From Tupaia tana (lineage: Eukaryota; Chordata; Mammalia; Scandentia; Tupaiidae): a stretch of DNA of 64,000 nt. How positions within the stretch are numbered: the first letter of the stretch is position 1; every line of letters begins with the position of its first letter. The translations under genes were made by a program, and so were the position numbers. Shown in pieces: positions 56,085-64,000 of the stretch. The stretch lies in contig JAKSZU010000025.1 of assembly GCA_026018925.1 (NCBI GenBank), positions 29,231,597 to 29,295,596 on the forward strand. The letters run 5' to 3'. Below the pieces are notes generated by a model that was not told the DNA's origin, did not search any database, and saw nothing but the letters and a program-made list of their open reading frames with translations.

Positions 56085-56600
56085 TACCTGTCCTCCTCCA
56101 TACAATGCCGCTCTGAACTTTGCGGTTTTCACTTAATTCATCTTAGCAATTTTTCCATAAATATACATGAAGAAATTCCTCACTGTGTTGATGAAAAAAA
56201 ATTATTTTACAATCCCTTCCTGCTAGACATTTCTATTGTTTCTGTTCTGCAATTAGAACAATTCCAAAAAAGAACTTTGTGCATACATTATTTCTAATGT
56301 AATGGGAGAATACTTGGATAAATTCTTAGAAGTAGCAGAACCAGGTCAAAGAATACATGTGTTTGCAATTTGATAGCTGCTTCCAAAATGTCCTTTGTAG
56401 AGTTTGTAAATTTCCACTGCTGTGTGTTTTCCTGTGGCCCCAACAATATCGAAACAGGATTTTCCTAATACAGTAGATTAATAATGGCATTCTTGTGTAG
56501 TTTTAATTTGTAGTTATCTTTCTATGTTTTATTTTGTCTTTTTTTCTATCCGTCCACATCTATTACCCATGTGTCTTTTGATCCTGCATCTTTCTCTTAC
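56085..56600 (-). mobile_element. Old LINE-1 3' end (L1ME type), reverse
   Basis: TTTTCCATAAATATACATGA, TAGACATTTCTATTGTTTCT, TAGAAGTAGCAGAACCAGGT and TTTCCACTGCTGTGTGTTTT, CCAACAATATCG follow the reverse order of an old L1 3' end. Confidence 0.7.
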
Positions 56601-57773
56601 CATTTCTAGTCAGTCATTTGTCCAGGTTCTTGTCGCAAACATTCCTGATTTGTGCTGTGCTTCTGAGGTTGCTTAGTGTCTTCTTCAGCACTTCTCTCTG
56701 CACAAAGGTACACAGCTGGGTGAGCTATTGCCCAGACTGGGTTATCACTGGGTGGAGCTCAGGGTCTTCAATTCCTACTAATAGTCAGGCCGTGTAGTAG
56801 AACTACAAGGTACCCAGTTGTGTGTTGCACTGTTTTTTTCTTTATAAAAAAATAAAATTTGCTTCAATAAATTATTTGCTATGAAATGTGTTAAACTAAA
56901 CCATTTTGGCCTAAAATGGCACTGTACTTCCACGCTCGGAGTCCTACGGATGAGCCGAAATGGTACCTAGTAGGCAGTTTTCCTGAGCTGGTGACCAAGT
57001 CACAGCCGACTACACCAGCCACTCTTGAGCCAGACTCTGACAGCCACTGTTCATGCTGCTCCTGCAGCCTGCCCTCCAGCTGTAACCAGTCCCACGGTCT
57101 CTACCTCAGTCCTTCACTCGCATTTCTGCTCAATGCTTTCCCTTTCCACAAAGTCACATTCCCTGTGACCGCGTGGCTAGCCAGAGTCTCTCAGAACCCA
57201 TCTTTTGGAAGAATGCCCAATTTAAATACACTGTTAAATTTTGGTTTGTCTAAATTTTTTTTTAACAAATGTGAATCTGATAAGATTTCCTTGAGGTTGG
57301 CACGTGCTTCTCTCTTTCTGTAATTATGGCTCTTTTTTTTTTTTTTCCCCTTAAAGCGTAAGGGAACTAAACTCTTATCTCAGACAAGCCTGCCTGTGAT
57401 TTCTGCCATGATTCTTAGACCATATGGCCTTAGAAAAGCTACCACCAGTGGAGTATTGATCAGGAGTCAATTTTTTAAGATGTGAACGAACTCGTTTGGA
57501 AGCTGATTTGAAAAACGAAAAGTATAAGCTGACACCTTTGTAATGCCATCTAAGAATGGTGATACTTCAGACAAACCCAACCCTTACATAACCCCTGGCT
57601 TAGGGCCATATTTAATCCACGCAAAGTGCATTGGCGAAGAGCATTCCTGGGTCTTTTAAGTTGAAAGAGGTCATGATAATAAATTTTCAGTCATCACAGC
57701 ATCTCATATGGTAAGTGAGCAAAAATGCTTACTGATTATATGGTTGGCTGTGCATAGTACAGTTTCTTTTTTT
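56601..57773. other. Unassigned intergenic sequence
   Basis: An open frame of 135 codons (+, 56916-57323) exists but shows no motif. No repeat recognised. Confidence 0.4.
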
Positions 57774-57826
57774 CCTTCCTTCCTTCCTTCCTTCCTTCCT
57801 TCCTTCCTTCCTTCCTTCCTTCCTTC

Positions 57827-57873
<47 letters not shown>
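57774..57873. repeat. Compound (CCTT)n(CTTT)n microsatellite
   Basis: About 14 CCTT units followed by about 11 CTTT units, uninterrupted pyrimidine strand of about 100 bp. Confidence 0.97.
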
Positions 57874-58009
57874 TTTTTTAATAATGGACAACAAAGCCTT
57901 AAGCAAGGTAAAATGAAAGTGCCAGGCAGGGAAAAGTAAAAGTACCCTCCTGAGAGAGAGGAGCTGCTGGCTCTGAGGGGGGTATCACCCTCCAGTTTCT
58001 TTTTTAAAG

Positions 58010-58200
58010 TGTCTTTATTTCTCTCTTCAATGAGTAAGAGAGACAGAGAGACACAGACAGAGGGCGTGGGGACAGCACCTCAACGGGGTCACGATGCCTC
58101 AACCCACCCCCAGTTTCAGCCATCCCAGATCGGGGCCAGACTGAAGCCTGACAAAATCAGGTGTTCAAATGTGAAGCCAGTACCTCCCCACAGGTCACTG
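58010..58200 (-). mobile_element. Type-3 SINE-like element, reverse
   Basis: TTTATTTCTCTCTTCAATGA then AAGAGAGACAGAGAGACACA is the reverse of the type-3 end, followed by a GC-rich body. Confidence 0.5.
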
Positions 58201-58697
58201 GGAGATAGGAGACATGCCTGTCTCCTGCACAAGGTATGCTTTCTAAGAGGAAAGAACTGTCTCTCAGAAAATGAAGAAAGTAGCTGTTCTCTGCCTTCAG
58301 GCTATAGTATGATACTAGTATGTGGATAATCCTAGCTTCTTTCTTCCCTTTAAACAATTATGGGGTGGACACCGAATCACTTCATGGACCACGCAACACA
58401 CGAGCCTCATGGACCTTATCTAGCAAATCCACCAGAGATGGCTACTGGGTCCCTCATGCCAAGTGCCTCACTACAACCAGGGGACAGCTGGCACACTGCC
58501 TGGGCATCACACTCAGCTCTGCTCCTGGATTCCGGGGCTCCCAGCATGGCCTGGACCAGAAGGTCATGCCAGATTGTTAAGAAACAAAAGCCATCACATT
58601 CTTCCCATCCCTCACATTTGTAAAGTTGGTGCAGTTAAGCAATTAAAATCTAGGTTAGCTACAGTGATGCAGTGTTAATCAAAACTCTGCAGTGCTG
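58201..58697. other. Unassigned intergenic sequence
   Basis: No gene or repeat recognised. Three overlapping open frames (66-87 codons) have no motifs. Confidence 0.4.
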
Positions 58698-58850
58698 CGG
58701 CCGGCAAGTGGCTGGTAGTTAAGGGCGCTGGACTCCCACACAGTGGTTCGAGTTCCGGACCTGGCGGCTTGCTTTCTCACTTTCTTTCTGTTCTCTCACT
58801 CTCTCCCTCTCTGGTCAAATTAAAATAAATAAAGTTAAATAAAAATAATT
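58698..58850 (+). mobile_element. Short (type-2) SINE
   Basis: GGCCGGCAAGTGGCTGGTAG, GGGCGCTGGACTCCCACACA, GTGGTTCGAGTTCCGGACCT, CTTGCTTTCTCACTTTC, CT-rich run and CTCTGGTCAAATTAAAATAA tail. About 18 bases of the anticodon region are missing. Confidence 0.85.
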
Positions 58851-59214
58851 TTTAAAAATTACTCTGCAATGCTGAAGCCACATGGGCAGGTCATAGATTT
58901 GCTTCCTGAGGTCCCTCAGTTCTGGTAGAACCATGCAGTGCGGACTCATACAAGCACACCCATGATCCACGCTGGCTGAGGCTGTGGGATGGCCACAGCG
59001 TGAAGACACGGATAGAGATTTCTGTCTATCTCAATAAAAAAAAGTAACTTTTAAAAATTGGCTTAAAAGAAAAAAAATAAACTCTATAATGCCAAAGTAT
59101 GCATGAAAGAAGGTTAATTTACAGAAAAAAAGCATGTTATTCATCGTTTTAACATATATGTTGAGCCAGGTGCTTTTTAAAAAATAATTATTTAGATTTC
59201 AATTCCATTTGCTA
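58851..59214. other. Unassigned AT-rich sequence
   Basis: No gene or repeat recognised. Confidence 0.4.
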
Positions 59215-59352
59215 TTATCATTTTTTAATTTGACCAGACAGAGACAGAGAGAAAGGGAAAGCGAGAAAGCAATCAGGTCTGGGACTTGAACTGCAGTCGG
59301 CCACGTGGGAACCTAGCGCCTTTAACCACCATGCCACCTTCCGGCCTCCACC
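59215..59352 (-). mobile_element. Short (type-2) SINE, reverse
   Basis: TTTTTTAATTTGACCAGACA, purine run, GAAAGCAATCAGGTCTGGGA, CTTGAACTGCAGTCGGCCAC, CTTTAACCACCATGCCACCT. The whole short type in reverse. Confidence 0.85.
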
Positions 59353-59431
59353 AGGTTCTCTTCAAAGTTACATACTCCAACAGTGGACAAGACACACAAG
59401 ATCCCAGTGCTAGTGGGGTGACAGAAAGAAA

Positions 59432-59434
<3 letters not shown>

Positions 59435-59502
<68 letters not shown>
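59435..59502. repeat. Compound (TA)n(CA)n microsatellite
   Basis: About 21 TA units (59435-59476) followed by about 13 CA units (59477-59502). Confidence 0.97.
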
Positions 59503-59508
<6 letters not shown>

Positions 59509-59726
59509 TTCAAATGTATATATATATGCACTTATGTATAAATATATACACATAAGGTAAATATAAATTACCACCATTCTCAGCCATTTTAACTATTCCA
59601 TTATACAACTATGAACACAGGCATTCAAAAGCTCATTAAACCCTTCACTTCGGAGAACTATCCCGTCAAGATTCTCAAGCACCATAAAAATAATTCTAAA
59701 TGATACTTAAAAAATGTATAATTCAG

Positions 59727-59895
59727 GGGATCAGCAGGTGGCATGGTGGTTAAGGCGCTGGACATTCCCACATGGCCAACCACGGTTTGAGTCCCGGACC
59801 TGGTGGCTTGCTTTCTAACTTTCCCTCTCTCTCTCTTTGTGTCTCTCTCTGGTCAAATTAAAATAAAATGAATGGATAAATTAAAAAAAAATAAA
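59727..59895 (+). mobile_element. Short (type-2) SINE
   Basis: Best preserved short copy: GGATCAGCAGGTGGCATGGT, GGTTAAGGCGCTGGACATTC, B box GGTTTGAGTCCC, GGCTTGCTTTCTAACTTTCC, GGTCAAATTAAAATAAAATG. Confidence 0.9.
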
Positions 59896-59984
59896 TAATT
59901 CTTAAAAAAAGTATAATTCAAAAATCTCAAAATCTATCTCAAAAGACATGATGACTAATATATGCTGACTATAACATGGTTGCT

Positions 59985-60238
59985 CTGGGCCAGTTCTGTG
60001 GCCCAGTGGTTAAGGTAGCTGGATTGCACATGACCAACCACACAGTTTGAATCCCAGCACTGGTGGCTTGAACAGCACACTGAACACTTGTGCATATATG
60101 CCTCAAATCCTGGCATGATGGAAAAATTGAAAATGGAGGAGGAGGAATTGCAGAGTGACCATGCCCCATTGGGGGATGCTTTCTCCCTCTACTTTTCTGT
60201 CTCTGACTCTCCCTGGCAAGAACAACTGTCCATGCCCT
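59985..60238 (+). mobile_element. Decayed type-1 SINE
   Basis: GGGCCAGTTCTGTGGCCCAG, TGGTTAAGGTAGCTGGATTG, AGTTTGAATCCC, AAATGGAGGAGGAGGAATTG and a CT-rich remnant. Confidence 0.75.
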
Positions 60239-60255
60239 TGGATAATTTTTTTTAA

Positions 60256-60500
60256 TTGGGCTAGCTTGTGGCATAGTGGTTAAGATGACTGGATCCTGCA
60301 TGGCTGACTTCATAATTCAAATTCTTGACAATGTTGCTTGAGAAACAGGCTGGAAAAGTGTGCATTGTGCCCAAAACCCTGAAAGGAGGGAGAAATAGAG
60401 GAGAAGAGATTTCAGTGTGATCGTTTCCCATGAGAGGTATTTTCTGTCTGTCTCTCTGTCTATTTCTTTCTCTGGCAAGTGCACATGCTCTCTTTTAAAA
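60256..60500 (+). mobile_element. Decayed type-1 SINE
   Basis: GGGCTAGCTTGTGGCATAGT, GGTTAAGATGACTGGATCCT, TAATTCAAATTCTTG, AGAGGAGAAGAGATTTCAGT and a CT-rich run. Confidence 0.75.
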
Positions 60501-60581
60501 TTACTTTCAAAAATGGTTGTTAAATTGGTTAGATTTCAAGGGAGATCTTATAGAAAAATAGTGTTTGGGGATAAATACATA

Positions 60582-60696
60582 AGTGAGCCTTCAAAAAGTT
60601 AATGGAAAAATATATTATAACCTAAGTATGAGTTTCAATATTTTTTGCACCAAAATAAACTTGTACTTTAATTCTACTTTTCCACAAACTTCATAT
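60582..60696. mobile_element. Short inverted-repeat DNA element, copy 2
   Basis: Left end GCCTTCAAAAAGTTAATGGA. Core TTTTTTGCACCAAAATAAAC plus TTGTACTTTAATT is identical to the copy at 28706-28830. The right end is the complement of ATGAAGTTTGTGGAAAAGTA. Confidence 0.75.
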
Positions 60697-61075
60697 TTGT
60701 TGTTTTGCCTAGGAAAGTCTGGATGGGGCTGCTGGCCCGGTCCATTAGCAGGAAGTACACCATTTCACTGACAACTCACTGAGAAGACTGAACATATGCT
60801 CCCTATTGCCATTGGGTCAGTTTTCCATCCACACCTGAGACCCACATCCTCACTAGTCAGTGCCCTTCACCTTTGGACCCTTTTCTTTCTAAGCTTTCTG
60901 ACCTTCCTCTGTTGCCTCTTCTCATACAATAAACTCATTTTTTAGAGCCCCAGCTTTTTACTCCTGAGTCCAGTATGGTCAAGGAAAGCCCAACCCTCCA
61001 GAGAGAGCTCCTGCTAGAATCTTCCATGTCTTTGTAGAAGAGCATCTTCAAGACAAATTTATTGAGTCTAAATAC
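60697..61075. other. Unassigned; possible LTR-like piece
   Basis: TCATACAATAAACTCATTTT then CTCCTGAGTCC near 60924-60971 looks like an LTR R/U5 region with a poly(A) signal. Not firm enough to call. Confidence 0.3.
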
Positions 61076-61950
61076 GGAGAGTCCCTGACATAATGATGGT
61101 TCAGCTTAGTGACAGTGCTAAAGTGATATGCATTCTATAGAAACCGTACTTTGAGTTGTGAATTGATTTGGTTTGGTTTTCCCTTGCTAGTGGCATGCTG
61201 TCTAGCAGGGGTCCCCAACCTTTTTTCGCACCCGGGATTGATTTTGTGGAAGACAATTTTTCCATGTGTTCGTTGTGGGGGAGAGCTGATTTATGAGAGT
61301 AACCTATATCCCTCCTACGTACAGTTCACCACAGGGCTCAGTTCATAACAGGGCTGGGCTCCAGAATCTGATGCCGCCACTGATCTGACAGGAGGCGGAG
61401 CTCAGGTAGTCATGTGAGCAATGGGAGTGGCTGTAAATACAGGTGAAGGCTTACTGGCTTGCCCACTGCTCATCTCCTGCTGTGCAGCCCAGTGTCTGAC
61501 AGGCCATGCGCCAGCACCTCAGGGACCCCTGTCTTACTCTGTCTTTGCTCTGTGGGGCAGTACCAGCAGCAAGCCTCTGACCCCAGTCAGCCACACCATT
61601 TTGAAGGGTGATACTTTACATCATACTGTGATCAGTAAGTTACATGAGAGCCTCTGCAGTTTGTTATAAAAGAGGCTTCTGTTAGATGACTTTGCCCAGC
61701 TGTAGGCTGATGTAAGCTTCTGAGCACTTTCAAGGTTGGGGTGGGAAGAGGCCTCCTTGATTGACAAGCTGATCATACTGATTCTCTGTATGGCCATGGC
61801 CCAGCATCACAGAGTGGCCCTTGCTGGCATGTTTAAGGGTTAACCTACCAAACATCATAGCTTAACCCTAACTCAACTTACTCATTTTCTACTTACAATG
61901 GGTTTGTAAAGACATAACCTCATTGTAAATAGAGGAACATCTGTATAGCA
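61076..61950. mobile_element. Tigger-type (pogo) DNA transposon, interrupted
   Basis: The left end GAGAGTCCCTGACATAATGA then GGTTCAGCTTAGTG and the right end (complement of ATACAGATGTTCCTCTATTT, ACAATGAGGTTATGTC) are the two ends of a known mammalian Tigger-class repeat ('cagatggtccccgacttacgatggttcgactta'). It carries AACCTACCAAACATCATAGC inside, is internally deleted with no transposase frame, and is split by the element at 61206-61531. Confidence 0.7.
61206..61531 (-). mobile_element. hAT-type non-autonomous DNA transposon nested in the Tigger
   Basis: Both ends are visible: CAGGGGTCCCCAACC at 61206 and, in reverse, CAGGGGTCCCTGAGG at the right end (61531 back). Internal matches include GGAAGACAATTTTTCCATG and the reverse of 'cgcacagcaggaggtgagc'. 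About 326 bp, no transposase frame. Confidence 0.8.
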
Positions 61951-64000
61951 TCCTTCTTATTAAATACTTCAGATACATCTTTATGCTGAAAGACACATTC
62001 TCCTTCACTGTGGATGAGAGCTGGAAAGAAGGGATAAAGAGAACCCAGAATCCCAGCCTACCTCACACCCTCATTTTACCCTCAGAGATAACAATAGAGA
62101 GCTTTTCTTTAAGGTCTTGGCACTCCAACTCTCTCAATTGCTTTAGCTTTGACTTCTGGGAATTTTCTCTCTGCTAATGTGTCTGATGGAGGCTTGAGCA
62201 TACCTAGGGTTCGTCTACCATGACTGTAAGGATTCATCACCTGGACTGTAAAAGGAGGGGAAGAACCAGGACCAAGAGGGTTAATCTTATGCAAGTCTCA
62301 GAAATTTGCATCCCCTTGGCCTTTGGCATGGAGGCAGCCTCTTCCTCCAAGGGCAAATTGATGAGAAAAGATATAAGTGGCAGTCAGGAAAGTAAATTGT
62401 TGAGACTCTGTCTTTTAAACTACATCCTGCAGTCTGCAAATAAAGCTTCTTACTTTAGGCTGCCAACAGAATTGTTCCGGCTCTGCCCTGCAGTTTAATA
62501 GTAGCCTCGGGCTCTAAAACCTGACCTTGAAAAGAAAACGTTTACATTGTAAATGCACTGGCCATATGAAGACTATTCTATCCTGGAGTATCCAACCGGA
62601 GGCTCAAAATTCAGAAGCAGCTTTTTTCTTTCTTCTAAAAGGCCTAATCCGCAGGGCTTTCACAGTGACAAAATCAGACTCTTAGCAGTAATTGTGCCTG
62701 CGTTCTAGCTGTGAACTTGCATAAAATGTGAAATTTCACACGCCCAATCCTGCTGAGGGGATTTTACCACTGATCATCAGAAATAGAGCTTCTGGAATGG
62801 TTTGGAGGAAATCAGACTGTGCAGGTCCTTGGGCAAGCAAGCTTGTGAACAGAATGGCTTTAAAGCCATTCCTTCTCCAAACACACACAGCTCCAGGCTC
62901 TGTGGGGCAGGTACCTGAGCCCGAGGCTCACAAGTTCTGCTGTGATGCTTTGAGAAAGCAGCCTGTGTATTTCTGATACCTGCTCAGTGGGCTACAAGGG
63001 AGCACCCACTCACTGCTTTAGAACTGGCTGGAAGGGCTGGGTGGCACTGATGAGGTGTTAGGCAGAAGGGTGACATCTGCTGTGAGCAACAGGCAAGCCA
63101 ATAGCCGGTGGGTGAGAGAAGTACGAGGAAGCTTTCGACTCACACGGGGAGTCCTCTTTGGTAATTAGGACTACTGAAGCTAGAATGAGCCCAGTCCCAG
63201 GTCACGGTCAGCTTGTCACTGAAGGTGCCCAGGAGCTTGTATAGTGATGACCTGGGATGGAGAGGGGGGGCCCTGACTGACAAGCCAGTCAAACATGGTA
63301 TAGTCTCCAGCATCACGGAACAGGCTGTGCTGGCCCACAGCTTTGGGAAGTGGAATTGCATGGTCAGGTCAAGAAGAGAGCATTGATCTTTCTGGGGTCT
63401 CTGACTCCTAAGAGTTCTGTGTGCCAGGACTCCTTCAAGTATGTTCCATGGTTTATGAAGGGAGAAGGCAGCAGAAAAGATCAGAGTGTCGAGGGTGGGT
63501 CTTGAATGCAGAGCTTGAGGCTCTCTTCCCCAGATGATGGGTGACCCCTGTAACTGGTCTTCCCCTTGGCCTTCCTGAGCGATGGCAGGTGTCACCAGTG
63601 GGATGTGCAGGCCCTCCTGAGCCAGGGTTCAGCCCCCGAAGCCATTCTAACCCAAAATGCCAGTTACAGTCTCTCAGGGATGGTATAAAAGACAAGACCT
63701 GTTTGCCATTTCTGCTATAAAAGGGGGAAGAACTTTGAACGTTTTAAACAAAAATGAGTGAGTGTGTCCCTTACAGCATGCATAGCTTTGCGTGAGACAG
63801 TGATGGTGGTTTGGAGTGGGATTTACATGGAGGTTTTTCCTTTCCTTCTCATTCGCTCAGCCGTAATCACCCAGGCATCACCGACAGCTCAGGGTTGTGC
63901 ATCTCCCACTGATCTGAGAAGGGGAATAAATAAATTTAAAAGGGTGTATGTGCCTTGCTCTCAGAGGTAAGAAGGCTTACTGTGCCTCATGAAAACACCC
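61951..64000. other. Unassigned intergenic sequence
   Basis: No gene recognised. A piece at 62405-62500 (GCAAATAAAGCTTCTTACTT then GGCTGCC) has the poly(A)/U5 look of an old LTR. The 151-codon minus-strand frame at 63140-63595 has no motif and an ordinary noncoding composition. Confidence 0.45.

Noticed and set aside
24993-60500. tRNA genes suggested by A and B boxes
   Set aside because: The boxes belong to SINE heads, and the acceptor stem and anticodon arm do not form.
62405-62500. Old LTR end suspected from GCAAATAAAGCTTCTTACTT
   Set aside because: Only a poly(A)-like string supports it. No TATA box, paired LTR or recognisable LTR start could be defined.

Overview
This window is mammalian nuclear DNA. 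It holds the 3' end of one protein-coding gene on the + strand, followed by about 51 kb of repeat-rich intergenic sequence. Vertebrate GT-AG introns, LINE-1 3' ends, MIR remnants, LTRs, Tigger and hAT DNA transposons and about 26 recognisable copies of one tRNA-derived SINE all agree on this. The SINE is not primate Alu, rodent B1/B2/ID, lagomorph CSINE, carnivore SINEC, horse ERE or Afrotherian AfroSINE. A 7SL-RNA-type SINE remnant near 45.4-46.6 kb points to Euarchontoglires. My best guess is a colugo (Dermoptera), whose lineage carries private tRNA-derived SINEs, but I recalled no reference SINE sequence and the assignment is tentative.

Positions 1-12930 are the last part of LDB2 (LIM-domain-binding protein 2, CLIM1/NLI family). 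Three coding exons (2442-2565, 6368-6519, 11619-11849) join in frame to give 168 C-terminal residues: the end of the self-association domain, the nuclear localisation signal and the LIM-interaction domain. A 3' UTR of about 1.1 kb ends at a poly(A) signal at 12908. The introns carry SINEs, an L2-like remnant, microsatellites and an AT-rich cluster of homeodomain/POU-type motifs at 10974-11075 that may be regulatory.

Positions 12931-64000 contain no gene I can support. In the human genome the 3' side of LDB2 is a long gene-poor interval before TAPT1, and the emptiness here fits that. The content is nested mobile elements: L1 fragments in both orientations, three SINE types, four repeats of LTR type including a good gammaretrovirus-style solo LTR (37373-38420), and small palindromic DNA elements. 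It also has a Tigger copy split by a hAT copy (61076-61950) and four minisatellites.

The most distinctive items are a 30 x 31 bp minisatellite that grew inside a 7SL SINE (45525-46454), a near-perfect 158 bp inverted repeat (37018-37175), and several young SINE insertions with exact target-site duplications. I found no unknown multi-gene system. Long ORFs in the minisatellites are by-products of the repeats.
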